Assembly: GCA_002435595.1 (NCBI GenBank)
Contig: DJBL01000075.1
Coordinates: 1 to 36,684 of the forward strand
Length of the DNA: 36,684 nucleotides
Direction: 5' to 3'
Source: Stenotrophomonas maltophilia
GTDB lineage: Bacteria > Pseudomonadota > Gammaproteobacteria > Xanthomonadales > Xanthomonadaceae
Positions 1 through 8,402 of the stretch are shown in pieces. The notes beneath the pieces are model-generated. The model searched no databases, was not told the DNA's origin, and saw nothing but the letters and a program-made list of their open reading frames with translations. The first letter of the stretch is position 1. Each line of letters begins with the position of its first letter. The position numbers and the translations under genes are program-made.

Positions 1-46
1 AATAAAACAAAAGGCCTGATCGAAAGATCAGGCCTTTTGTTTTATT
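1..46. terminator. Bidirectional Rho-independent terminator
   Basis: A perfect 21-bp inverted repeat (1-21 with 26-46) closes on a GAAA tetraloop. It is A-rich on its left arm and T-rich on its right arm, so it can terminate on either strand. No gene follows for about 680 bases, so it most likely ends a forward gene lying to the left of the window. Confidence 0.9.
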
Positions 47-651
<605 letters not shown>

Positions 652-679
652 CAAAAGCCCGGCCGAGGCCGGGCTTTTG
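652..679 (-). terminator. Terminator of the rplM-rpsI operon
   Basis: A perfect 13-bp inverted repeat (652-664 with 667-679) has a GC core and a T-run on the reverse strand. It lies 49 bases past the rpsI stop codon. Its A/T flanks are symmetrical, so it could also work in the forward direction. Confidence 0.85.
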
Positions 680-727
680 CTGTCCTCCCAGCGGGATCCC
701 GAAGGATCCCACGCCAGGCGCGATGGA

Positions 728-1120
728 TCAGCGCTTGGAGAACTGGGTGGCGCGACGTGCCTTGTGCAGACCGACCTTCTTACGCTCGACTTCACGGGCG
801 TCACGGGTCATGAAGCCAGCCTTGCGCAGCTCGGACTTCAGGGTTTCGTCGTACTCGACCAGCGCGCGGGCGATGCCCAGGCGGATCGCACCGGCCTGAC
901 CGGTGGTACCACCGCCAGCGGCGGTGACCATGATGTCGAAGCTTTCGGTGTTCTTGGTCAGTTCCAGCGGCTGACGCACGATCATGCGTGCAGTCTCACG
1001 GCCAAAGAACTCGTCCAGCGGACGGCCATTGACGGTGATGTTGCCGGCGCCCTTGCGCAGGAACACGCGGGCGGTGGAGGACTTGCGGCGGCCGGTGCCG
1101 TAGTTTTGCGTGATAGCCAT
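728..1120 (-). CDS. rpsI: 30S ribosomal protein S9
   Basis: This encodes ribosomal protein uS9 of the small subunit, whose C-terminal tail reaches the P-site tRNA. The 130-residue product has the usual length. It opens with the family signature around GTGRRKSSTARVFL and ends in the conserved basic tail ending FSKR. It starts 2 nt after the rplM stop codon, so the two are co-transcribed in the widespread rplM-rpsI pair. A strong terminator follows. Identification is from motifs and context and is essentially certain. Confidence 0.98.
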   Translation of the reverse strand: MAITQNYGTGRRKSSTARVFLRKGAGNITVNGRPLDEFFGRETARMIVRQPLELTKNTESFDIMVTAAGGGTTGQAGAIRLGIARALVEYDETLKSELRKAGFMTRDAREVERKKVGLHKARRATQFSKR

Positions 1121-1122
1121 GA

Positions 1123-1551
1123 TTAGATATCCAGAACCTGAGGCTGCTGAGCGGCGTGCGGGTGCTCGGAACCCGAGTACACCTTGAGCTTGCGGTACAT
1201 GGCGCGGCCCAGCGGGCCCTTCGGCAGCATGCCCTTGACGGCGGTCTCGATGACGCGCTCCGGGTGGCGCTCCAGCGCCTGGGCCAGAGTTTCGGTCTTC
1301 AGGTTGCCGATGTAGCCAGTGAAGCGGTGGTACAGCTTGTCCTGCAGCTTGTTGCCGGTGACGGCAATCTTTTCTGCATTGATGACAACCAGGTAATCAC
1401 CGGTATCAACGTGAGGGGTGTAGACCGGCTTGTGCTTGCCGCGCAGACGGCGGGCCAGCTCGGTGGACAGACGGCCCAGCGTCTTGCCGGAAGCGTCGAC
1501 GAGATACCAGTCGCGCTGGACGGTCTCGGACTTTGCAGTGAAAGTGCTCAT
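1123..1551 (-). CDS. rplM: 50S ribosomal protein L13
   Basis: This encodes ribosomal protein uL13, an early assembly protein of the large subunit. The 142-residue length equals that of the E. coli protein. It starts MSTFTAKSETVQRDW and ends NHAAQQPQVLDI-like (here HPHAAQQPQVLDI), matching the family at both ends; VKGMLPKGPLGRAM is also present. The open frame continues far upstream, and an in-frame ATG 27 nt earlier exists, but the conserved N-terminus fixes the start at 1551. It is the first gene of the rplM-rpsI operon, behind a good sigma70 promoter at 1627-1655. Confidence 0.97.
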   Translation of the reverse strand: MSTFTAKSETVQRDWYLVDASGKTLGRLSTELARRLRGKHKPVYTPHVDTGDYLVVINAEKIAVTGNKLQDKLYHRFTGYIGNLKTETLAQALERHPERVIETAVKGMLPKGPLGRAMYRKLKVYSGSEHPHAAQQPQVLDI

Positions 1552-1626
1552 GAAAGAACTCAAGTAGGTCGGGCTCATTGCGGCGCTGAACGGCCGGAAC
1601 TCTGCCACGCGTTGTGAAGAGGCGGG

Positions 1627-1655
1627 ATTGTACTGGCCTGCCCGGCCACATGCAA
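1627..1655 (-). promoter_or_regulatory. Predicted sigma70 promoter of rplM-rpsI
   Basis: On the reverse strand a TTGCAT -35 box (1650-1655) and a TACAAT -10 box (1627-1632) are separated by exactly 17 bp. Transcription would begin near 1620, about 70 nt before the rplM ATG. Position, spacing and hexamers agree with a housekeeping promoter. Confidence 0.65.
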
Positions 1656-1734
1656 GTCGCCGCCCGGCCCCGGCTTGGCACGCCGCCCCAAGGGGGCGAG
1701 AATCGACGATCCCCGCGCTACGCCCCCGCCCCCC

Positions 1735-2379
1735 ATGACCGCGACCCGCCAGATCACCCCGCTCGATCACCTGCTGACCGAGGCGCAGCGCGCCCTGGAC
1801 ACGGTGTTCGGCAACCCGCCGGCCAGCCGCCCCTACCCGGCCACGGCCACCCCGGACGTGCAGATGGACCGCGCCGCGCGCCGCCATGCCGCTGGGCTGA
1901 TGCGCATCAACCACGTCGGCGAGGTCTGCGCTCAGGGCCTGTACTTTGGCCAGGCCGCGGTGGCCCAGGAGGCCCAGACCCGCGCCCACCTGCTCGAAGC
2001 CGCCCAGGAAGAAACCGATCACCTGGCCTGGTGCGCCCAGCGCCTGCGCGAGCTGGACAGCCGCCCCAGCCTGTTCAACCCCATCTGGTATGCCGGCAGC
2101 TACACCATCGGCACCCTGGCCGGCCTGCGCGGCGACGGCTGGAACCTCGGCTTCGTGGTGGAGACCGAGCGCCAGGTGGAGGCCCACCTGGATGAGCACC
2201 TGGACACCCTGCCCGCGGCCGACCTGCGCAGCCGCGAGATCCTCAAGGTGATGAAGATCGACGAAGCCCGGCACGCCGACCATGCCGAACACGCTGGCGC
2301 GCGCAAGCTGCCGTTCCCGATCCCATCGGTGATGGCCCTGGCCTCGGCGGTGATGAAGACGATCGCCTACCGGGTGTGA
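1735..2379 (+). CDS. coq7: Demethoxyubiquinone hydroxylase Coq7 (di-iron)
   Basis: This is the COQ7/CAT5-family enzyme that hydroxylates 2-polyprenyl-3-methyl-6-methoxy-1,4-benzoquinone, the penultimate step of ubiquinone synthesis at the membrane. The 214-residue protein shows the di-iron carboxylate ligands in order: Glu63 in HVGEVCAQ, Glu93 and His96 in QEETDHL, Glu145 in VVETERQ, and Glu177/His180 in DEARH. The ATG at 1735 is chosen because the preceding in-frame stretch is not family-like. The gene is divergent from rplM, stands alone, and is followed by a strong terminator. Confidence 0.94.
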   Translation: MTATRQITPLDHLLTEAQRALDTVFGNPPASRPYPATATPDVQMDRAARRHAAGLMRINHVGEVCAQGLYFGQAAVAQEAQTRAHLLEAAQEETDHLAWCAQRLRELDSRPSLFNPIWYAGSYTIGTLAGLRGDGWNLGFVVETERQVEAHLDEHLDTLPAADLRSREILKVMKIDEARHADHAEHAGARKLPFPIPSVMALASAVMKTIAYRV

Positions 2380-2432
2380 ACGCGGCCGGCCAACCCGGCA
2401 TCGTCGCCTCCGGCGCCGCAACGTGAATACGA

Positions 2433-2464
2433 CAACGGCCCGGTGTCTTCACACCGGGCCGTTG
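2433..2464. terminator. Bidirectional terminator between coq7 and speD
   Basis: A perfect 14-bp GC-rich stem (2433-2446 with 2451-2464) has a 4-nt loop and lies between two convergent genes. It is 53 nt past the coq7 stop and 113 nt past the speD stop. The T-tract is weak on both strands, so strength is uncertain. Confidence 0.65.
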
Positions 2465-2577
2465 TTGAACTGCTTCCGTGGAACCGTCAATTGCGCAAAC
2501 CGCAGGTTCCACAGGCGGGACGCGTCCGCCGTGCGCAGTACCGCCACCGGTTGCCCGGGGCGGCGGTCGCCACCGCA

Positions 2578-3372
2578 TTACTCGGCCAGGTTGCGCCCGT
2601 GGAACAGCTCTTCGATCTCACGACGCAGCAGCGCTTCGATCTTCATGCGTTCCTTGAACGAGATGTTCTTGGCCTTCTCTTCGAACAGGTACTGGTCCAG
2701 GTCGAAGTCCTTCAGGTGCATCTTCGTGTGGAAGATGTTTTCCTGGTAGACGTTGACGTCGAACATCTCGTAACGCGACTTGATGTTCTTGGCCAGGAAG
2801 TTCTGGATCGAGTTGATCTTGTGATCGATGTAGTGCTTCTTGCCCTTCACATCACGGGTGAAGCCACGCACGCGGTAATCCATGATCACGATGTCCGATT
2901 CCAGACTCTCGATCAGGTAGTTCAGCGCCTTCAACGGCGAAATCACGCCGCAGGTGGCCACGTCGATGTCGGCGCGGAAGGTGGCAATACCTTCCTGCGG
3001 GTGCGTTTCCGGATAGGTGTGCACAGTGATGTGCGACTTGTCCATGTGCGCGACCACGGCGTCGGAGATCAACTCCTTGCCGGCCTGCTTCTTGTCGATC
3101 ACCGGCTCTTCCGAGATCAGGATCGTCACCGAGGCACCCTGCGGATCGTAATCCTGGCGCGCCACGTTGAGGATGTTGGCGCCGATGATCTCGGCGACAT
3201 CGGTCAAGATTTGAGTAAGCCTGTCGGCGTTGTACTCTTCATCGATGTATTCAATGTAACGCTGACGCTCCTCTTCGGTGCGCGCGTAACACACGTCATA
3301 GATGTTGAAGCTCAGCGCCTTGGTGAGGTTGTTGAAACCCTGCAACCTGAGGCGAGGCAACGGCTTGACCAC
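2578..3372 (-). CDS. speD: S-adenosylmethionine decarboxylase proenzyme
   Basis: SpeD makes decarboxylated S-adenosylmethionine, the aminopropyl donor for spermidine. It is a proenzyme that cuts itself to create a pyruvoyl cofactor. The 264-residue product has the length of the E. coli-type enzyme. The cleavage site is visible as Lys112-Ser113 in DKSHITVHTYPE, and Cys141 in DVATCGV corresponds to the catalytic cysteine. The start is a GTG at 3372, preceded by AGGA about 10 nt upstream. It is divergent from clp. Speculatively, the acetyltransferase at 12055 could act on polyamines made through this enzyme. Confidence 0.96.
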   Translation of the reverse strand: MVKPLPRLRLQGFNNLTKALSFNIYDVCYARTEEERQRYIEYIDEEYNADRLTQILTDVAEIIGANILNVARQDYDPQGASVTILISEEPVIDKKQAGKELISDAVVAHMDKSHITVHTYPETHPQEGIATFRADIDVATCGVISPLKALNYLIESLESDIVIMDYRVRGFTRDVKGKKHYIDHKINSIQNFLAKNIKSRYEMFDVNVYQENIFHTKMHLKDFDLDQYLFEEKAKNISFKERMKIEALLRREIEELFHGRNLAE

Positions 3373-3470
3373 GGCGGTCGATCCTGTGAGTGGTGGGAAA
3401 GGGGGAATTATGGGGCAAAGTGATCGGGGGCGAAACTTGCATCGAAAGGAACAGGTGTGCTGTGTTTGCC

Positions 3471-3492
3471 CTTAACAAACCGGATCGTTAAG
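3471..3492. promoter_or_regulatory. Inverted repeat before clp (possible operator)
   Basis: CTTAAC (3471-3476) and GTTAAG (3487-3492) form a perfect 6-bp inverted repeat with a 10-bp spacer. It lies 28 bp before the clp start, in the 147-bp gap between divergent speD and clp. It does not resemble a CRP-type TGTGA-N6-TCACA site. Its function is inferred only from position and symmetry. Confidence 0.35.
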
Positions 3493-3519
3493 CTCGCGGC
3501 ACATAGCCGTGAATTGTTC

Positions 3520-4209
3520 ATGAGCAAAGGGAGCGCCTCAAACGTGTCAACTGTGCGCCTTGCCACAAGTCCACTGGCCCTGGATATCGCCACCATCGAC
3601 CGTTTCCTGGCCCACAGCCATCGCCGCCGCTACCCCGCGCGCACCGATGTGTTTCGCCCGGGGGACCCGGCCGGCACCCTTTACTACGTGATCAGTGGCT
3701 CGGTTTCTATAATTGCTGAGGAAGAGGACGACCGCGAGCTGGTCCTCGGCTACTTCGGTTCAGGTGAATTCGTCGGCGAAATGGGGCTTTTCGTCGAATC
3801 CGACCGCCGCGAAGTGATCCTGCGCACCCGCACCCCCTGCGAGCTGGCCGAGATCAGCTACGAGCGCCTGCACCAGTTGTTCCTGGGCCCGCTGTCGGCC
3901 GATGCGCCGCGCCTGCTGTACGCGCTGGGCCAGCAGATCTCCAAGCGCCTGCTCGACACCAGTCGCAAGGCCAGCCGCCTGGCGTTCCTGGATGTCACCG
4001 ACCGCATCGTGCGCACCCTTCACGACCTGTCCCGCGAGCCGGAAGCCATGAGCCACCCGCAGGGCACCCAGCTGCGCGTGTCGCGCCAGGAACTGGCCCG
4101 GCTGGTCGGCTGCTCGCGTGAAATGGCCGGCCGGGTGCTGAAGAAGCTGCAGACCGACGGCCTGCTGCACGCCCGCGGCAAGACCGTGGTCCTGTACGGC
4201 ACCCGCTGA
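3520..4209 (+). CDS. clp: CRP-like transcription factor Clp
   Basis: This is a CRP/FNR-family regulator of the xanthomonad Clp type. In Xanthomonas, Clp controls exoenzyme, exopolysaccharide and virulence genes and loses DNA binding on binding cyclic di-GMP; the same role here is inferred. The 229-residue protein has an N-terminal cyclic-nucleotide-binding beta-roll (about residues 20-135, with RPGDPAGTLYYVISGSV and FGSGEFVGEMGLF). A dimerisation helix follows, then a C-terminal helix-turn-helix at RVSRQELARLVGCSREMAGR. The ATG at 3520 is preferred because Clp homologues start here; an in-frame ATG 63 nt upstream is possible but has no family support. Confidence 0.93.
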   Translation: MSKGSASNVSTVRLATSPLALDIATIDRFLAHSHRRRYPARTDVFRPGDPAGTLYYVISGSVSIIAEEEDDRELVLGYFGSGEFVGEMGLFVESDRREVILRTRTPCELAEISYERLHQLFLGPLSADAPRLLYALGQQISKRLLDTSRKASRLAFLDVTDRIVRTLHDLSREPEAMSHPQGTQLRVSRQELARLVGCSREMAGRVLKKLQTDGLLHARGKTVVLYGTR

Positions 4210-4360
4210 TCCCTGCCCGCCCGGGACCGTGCTGCGGCCGGTTCCGCAGGTGTCGGCCACGGGCCGACCACCGCGCAGATCCGCCTCCAGGCCCACCCGA
4301 CGGCGGCACCCCGTCGGCCAGCGCTCGGCACTGGCCGCCCTTTGCCGCTAGGCTGGGGCC

Positions 4361-5122
4361 ATGGAACTGGGTAGCGAATTCTATTGGTTCATCCTGATCG
4401 GCCTGGGCGCGCAGCTGGTCGATGGCGCGCTGGGCATGGCGTTCGGGCTGGTGTCGTCCTCGGTGCTGCTGAGCATGGGCCTGCCGCCGGCGGCGGTGAG
4501 CGCCAGCATCCACACCGCCGAGGTGTTCACCACCGGCGCCTCGGGCGTCTCCCATCTGGTGGCCGGCAACGTCGATCGCCGGCTGTTCCTGCGCCTGGCC
4601 CTGCCTGGCGCGGTCGGCGGGGTCCTCGGCGCCTACGTGCTGACCCAGCTCCCGGGCGATGTCATCCGCCCGTTCATCTACTGCTACCTGCTGGTGCTGG
4701 CCATTTTCATCCTGCTGCGCGCGGCCGGGCGGCTGATGCCGGCCCAGGAAGTGAAGCGGGTCCCGGTGCTGGGCTTCGTGGCCGGGCTGCTGGATGCCAG
4801 CGGCGGCGGCGGCTGGGGACCGGTGGCCACCTCCACCCTGCTGGCGCGTGGCGGCCAGGCCCGGACCACCATCGGCACCGTCAACGCGGCCGAGTTCGTG
4901 GTGACCGTGGCGGTCTCGATCACCTTCCTGCTGTCGATGGGCCTGCAGTACCTGAACATCGTGGCCGGCCTGATGATCGGCGGCATGATGGCCGCGCCGG
5001 TCGCCGCGCTGCTGGTCAAGCGGGTCCGGGAGCGCTGGGTACTGGTGGCCGTCGGCGTGCTGGTACTGGCCATCAGCCTGTTCCAGATCGGCCAGGCCGT
5101 GCTGCAGTGGCGCGCGGCGTGA
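4361..5122 (+). CDS. TauE/SafE-family permease
   Basis: This integral membrane protein belongs to the TauE/SafE superfamily, whose members move organosulfur compounds or sulfite/sulfoacetate across the inner membrane; the substrate here is unknown. The 253 residues form about eight hydrophobic segments in two similar halves. The first half has GLGAQLVDGALGMAFG and the second GFVAGLLDASGGGGWGP, the repeated Gly-rich motifs typical of the family. The gene stands alone between clp and the convergent HAD gene. No sulfur-metabolism neighbour helps assign a substrate. Confidence 0.85.
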   Translation: MELGSEFYWFILIGLGAQLVDGALGMAFGLVSSSVLLSMGLPPAAVSASIHTAEVFTTGASGVSHLVAGNVDRRLFLRLALPGAVGGVLGAYVLTQLPGDVIRPFIYCYLLVLAIFILLRAAGRLMPAQEVKRVPVLGFVAGLLDASGGGGWGPVATSTLLARGGQARTTIGTVNAAEFVVTVAVSITFLLSMGLQYLNIVAGLMIGGMMAAPVAALLVKRVRERWVLVAVGVLVLAISLFQIGQAVLQWRAA

Positions 5123-5177
5123 GCCGGTTGCGTCGCCCCCGCGCAGGCTAGGCCAGACGCATGTTCAATCGAACCGC

Positions 5178-5894
5178 TTAGACCGGATCGCCAGCCCGAT
5201 CGACACAGCCCCAATTGAGCACCGGGGTACCGGGCGGCAGCACCTGGCGGAAATGGGCCACCCGCGACGCCTTCGGATTGACCACCACCGGCGCCTTGGC
5301 GGCCAGCAGCAGCGGCAGGTCGGCACTGCTGTCGGAGTAGGCGATGGCGATCTCGCCATAGCCGCGCTCGCGCAGCATGCGCATCTTCTCTTCGTTGTGG
5401 CAGTGGCGCGTGGCGATCACCGCGCCCAGGAACGGGCCGACCTCGGTGCCGATGACCGGCACGCCCTGGTGGGCCACGAAGGTAAGGATGGCGCGGGCCA
5501 GCTCCGGCGGTGCGCCGGTGGCGACCACCACCCGGTCACCCTGCGCCCGGTGCCGGGCGAACACGTCCAGCGCCACCGGCAGCAGCCGGCGGCGGATGTC
5601 GGCCTCGTGGGTGAGCACGTAGCGATCGATGGCCTTGTTGAGGTCGCGCGCGCGGTGCAGCCCGAAGGTGGCGATCCACACGTAGCCGGAGATGCCGCGG
5701 CGGCGGGTAGGCAGCAAGGCCACCAGCGGCCCCAGGATCGGAGTGGCCAGCAGCGCGGCGAGCAGGCGCAGGGGGTTGCGCTTGATCAGCCAGGCAAACA
5801 GGTGGCTGCCCGAATCGCCGTCGTAGAGGGTGTGATCGAAATCGAAGACCACCAGCGGGGCGTCGTCGCGCGGCGTTGGGTAGTTCGCAGTCAT
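5178..5894 (-). CDS. HAD-IB family phosphatase, PgpC/YfhB-like
   Basis: This haloacid-dehalogenase-type hydrolase has 238 residues. The nucleophile motif is VVFDFDHTLYDGD (Asp18, Asp20), motif II is VVVATGAP, and the late acidic motif is AYSDSSADLPLL. A hydrophobic helix-rich insert after motif I (about residues 30-65) resembles membrane-associated HAD-IB proteins such as PgpC (YfhB), a phosphatidylglycerophosphate phosphatase. That function is an inference from architecture; a phosphoserine-phosphatase-like role is the alternative. The ATG overlaps the trpC stop as ATGA, so translation is probably coupled and the gene is the last of the trp operon. Confidence 0.82.
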   Translation of the reverse strand: MTANYPTPRDDAPLVVFDFDHTLYDGDSGSHLFAWLIKRNPLRLLAALLATPILGPLVALLPTRRRGISGYVWIATFGLHRARDLNKAIDRYVLTHEADIRRRLLPVALDVFARHRAQGDRVVVATGAPPELARAILTFVAHQGVPVIGTEVGPFLGAVIATRHCHNEEKMRMLRERGYGEIAIAYSDSSADLPLLLAAKAPVVVNPKASRVAHFRQVLPPGTPVLNWGCVDRAGDPV

Positions 5895-6685
5895 GCGCTG
5901 AAGAATAGCTGACGCAAGCCCTCGCCGGGCTCTTCCACGCGCATGAAGGCCTCCCCGACCAGGAACGCGTGCACGCCGGCGGCGCGCATCCGGCTGACAT
6001 CGTCGGCATCGACGATGCCGCTCTCGGTGACCAGCAGGCGATCGCGCGGCACGGCCTGGCGCATGTCCAGGGTGGTCTGCAGCGACACCTCGAAGGTGCG
6101 CAGGTTGCGGTTGTTGATGCCGATCAGCGGCACCGGCACCTGGATGGCGCGCTCGAGCTCGTCGATGTCGTGCACTTCCACCAGCACGTCCATGCCCAGC
6201 TGCATGGCCAGGTCGGACAGCTCGGCCAGCTGGCGGTCGTCCAGCGCGGCCACGATCAGCAGGATGCAGTCGGCGCCGAGCACGCGGGCCTCGTACACCT
6301 GGTAGGGATCGATCACGAAGTCCTTGCGCAGCACCGGCAGCGTGCACGCCTCGCGGGCCTGCTGCAGGTAGGCATCGGCGCCCTGGAAGAAGTCCACGTC
6401 GGTCAGCACCGACAGGCAGCTGGCGCCACCGAACTCGTAGCTCACCGCGATATCGGCCGGATGGAAGTCGGCGCGGATCACCCCCTTGGACGGGCTGGCC
6501 TTCTTCACCTCGGCAATCACCGCCGGGTTGCCGGCGGCGATCGAGGCCCGCAGCGCATCGGCGAAGCCGCGCACCGGCGGCGCCTGCTGCAGACGGTCGA
6601 TCAGTGCCTGCAGTGGCACGTCGGCGCGCCGGGCGGCCACTTCTTCGGCCTTGCGGGCCAGGATGGTGTCGAGGATGTCGCTCAT
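5891..6685 (-). CDS. trpC: Indole-3-glycerol phosphate synthase
   Basis: TrpC closes the indole ring, converting 1-(2-carboxyphenylamino)-1-deoxyribulose 5-phosphate to indole-3-glycerol phosphate. The 264-residue TIM-barrel protein shows the family motifs in order: VIAEVKKASPSKG, LSVLTDVDFFQG, LPVLRKDF, IGINNRNL and LLVTESGI. It is monofunctional, with no TrpF domain. The ATG at 6685 begins MSDILDTILARK, has AAGGA 10 nt upstream and matches xanthomonad TrpC; a start 27 nt earlier would only add a non-conserved tail. It lies 64 nt after trpD and overlaps the HAD gene by 4 nt. Confidence 0.97.
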   Translation of the reverse strand: MSDILDTILARKAEEVAARRADVPLQALIDRLQQAPPVRGFADALRASIAAGNPAVIAEVKKASPSKGVIRADFHPADIAVSYEFGGASCLSVLTDVDFFQGADAYLQQAREACTLPVLRKDFVIDPYQVYEARVLGADCILLIVAALDDRQLAELSDLAMQLGMDVLVEVHDIDELERAIQVPVPLIGINNRNLRTFEVSLQTTLDMRQAVPRDRLLVTESGIVDADDVSRMRAAGVHAFLVGEAFMRVEEPGEGLRQLFFSA

Positions 6686-6749
6686 GTCGTTCGGGTCCTT
6701 CAGGCCGGCCATTATCGGCCAGCCACGGGTAAAGCGTGAAATGGCCGGC

Positions 6750-7787
6750 TCAACCGCCGGCGCGGATGCGCTGGGTGGCGGCCACGTACTGGTTCATGCG
6801 CGCGCGCGCGCTGCCATCGGCAATGGCCGCGCGGGCGCGGGCCAGGCCGTCGGCGATGCTGTCGGCCACGCCGGCCACGTACAGCGCCGCACCGGCGTTG
6901 AGGGCCACGATGTCCAGTGCCGGGCCGGGCTGGTTGTCCAGCACCCCGCGCAGCATCGCGATCGACTCCTCCGGGTTGGCCACCTTCAGGTTGCGGCTGG
7001 CCGACATCGCGATGCCGAAGTCCTCCGGATGGATCTCGTACTCGCGCACCTTGCCATCGCGCAGCTCACCGACCAGGGTACCGGCGCCCAGCGAAATCTC
7101 GTCCATGTTGTCGCGCCCCCACACCACCAGCGCGCGCTCGGCGCCCAGCTCGCGCAGCACGCGCGCCTGGATGCCGACCAGATCGGGATGGAACACGCCC
7201 ATCAGCACGTTGGTGGCGCCCACCGGGTTGGTCAGCGGGCCGAGGATGTTGAAAATGGTGCGCACGCCCATCTCGCGGCGTACCGGTGCCACCACCTTCA
7301 TCGCCGGGTGGTGCATCGGCGCGAACATGAAGCCGATACCGGTCTGCGCGATCGCCTCGGCGACCTGCGCCGGGCCCAGGTCGATGATCGCGCCCAGCGC
7401 CTCAACCGCATCGGCACTGCCGGATTTGGAGGACACGCTGCGGTTGCCGTGCTTGGCCACCTTGGCACCGGCGGCGGCCACCACGAACATCGCGCAGGTG
7501 GAGATGTTGAAGGTGTGCGAGCCGTCGCCACCGGTCCCCACGATATCCACCAGGTGGGTCTTGTCGGCCACCGGCACCGCCAGCGCCAGCTCACGCATCA
7601 CCGTGGCGGCACCGGCGATCTCGCCCACGGTTTCCTTCTTGACCCGCAGGCCGGTGAGGATCGCAGCGGTCATCACCGGGGAGACCTCGCCGCGCATCAC
7701 CTGGCGCATCAGGTCGACCATTTCGTCGAAGAAGATCTCGCGGTGCTCGATGGTGCGCTGCAGGGCTTCCTGGGGGGAGAAGGTCAT
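6750..7787 (-). CDS. trpD: Anthranilate phosphoribosyltransferase
   Basis: TrpD transfers phosphoribose from PRPP to anthranilate in the second step of tryptophan synthesis. The 345-residue protein contains the PRPP-binding motif DIVGTGGDGSHTFNIST, the KHGNRSVSSKSGSAD segment and the anthranilate-site region FMFAPMHHPAMKVVAPVRREMG. It follows the glutamine amidotransferase trpG by 34 nt and is not fused to it. Length and motifs are standard. Confidence 0.97.
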   Translation of the reverse strand: MTFSPQEALQRTIEHREIFFDEMVDLMRQVMRGEVSPVMTAAILTGLRVKKETVGEIAGAATVMRELALAVPVADKTHLVDIVGTGGDGSHTFNISTCAMFVVAAAGAKVAKHGNRSVSSKSGSADAVEALGAIIDLGPAQVAEAIAQTGIGFMFAPMHHPAMKVVAPVRREMGVRTIFNILGPLTNPVGATNVLMGVFHPDLVGIQARVLRELGAERALVVWGRDNMDEISLGAGTLVGELRDGKVREYEIHPEDFGIAMSASRNLKVANPEESIAMLRGVLDNQPGPALDIVALNAGAALYVAGVADSIADGLARARAAIADGSARARMNQYVAATQRIRAGG

Positions 7788-7821
7788 GCGGGGGTCCTTT
7801 GCGATGCAGGTGCGGCGCCGA

Positions 7822-8400
7822 TCAGCGCTGCAGGAAGTTCTTCAGCAGGGCGTGGCCGTGCTCGGTGAGGATCGATTCGGGGTGGAACTGCACGCCTTCG
7901 ACCGGGTACTGGCGGTGGCGCAGGCCCATGATCTCTTCGACGCTGCCGTCCTCGTTTTCGGTCCAGGCGGTCACTTCCAGGCAGTCCGGCAGCGTGGTCT
8001 TGTCCACCACCAGGGAGTGGTAGCGCGTGGCCTGGTAACCGTCCGGCAGGCCGGCGAACACGCCCTTGCCCTCATGCCGGATCGGCGAGGTCTTGCCGTG
8101 CATGATGTTCCCCGCACGGATGACATCGCCCCCGTAGACCTGGCCGATGCTCTGGTGGCCCAGACACACGCCGAGGATCGGCGTGCTCGGGCCGAGCCGG
8201 CGGATCAGCTCCAGCGACACGCCCGCTTCGTTGGGCGTGCACGGGCCGGGTGAAATCACGATGCGCTCGGGGGCGAGCGCGGCGATCTCATCGACGCTCA
8301 AGGCGTCGTTGCGCACCACCTTGACCTCGGCGCCCAGCGTCTGCAGGTACTGCACGAGGTTGTAGGTGAAGCTGTCGTAGTTGTCGAGCATCAACAACAT
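7822..8400 (-). CDS. trpG: Anthranilate synthase component II (glutamine amidotransferase)
   Basis: TrpG hydrolyses glutamine and passes ammonia to TrpE for anthranilate formation. Some TrpG/PabA enzymes also serve folate synthesis, which cannot be excluded here. The 192-residue class I amidotransferase has Cys79 in GVCLGHQ, the oxyanion stretch SPGPCTPNEAG, and His173/Glu175 in GVQFHPES, giving an intact triad. It starts only 2 nt after the SIMPL-domain gene, implying a shared message, and is followed by trpD. Confidence 0.97.
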   Translation of the reverse strand: MLLMLDNYDSFTYNLVQYLQTLGAEVKVVRNDALSVDEIAALAPERIVISPGPCTPNEAGVSLELIRRLGPSTPILGVCLGHQSIGQVYGGDVIRAGNIMHGKTSPIRHEGKGVFAGLPDGYQATRYHSLVVDKTTLPDCLEVTAWTENEDGSVEEIMGLRHRQYPVEGVQFHPESILTEHGHALLKNFLQR

Positions 8401-8402
8401 GG

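Noticed and set aside
1552..2421. Extension of the rplM frame upstream to a 432-codon protein
   Set aside because: The extra 290 codons are antisense to coq7, and the L13 N-terminus is clear at 1551.
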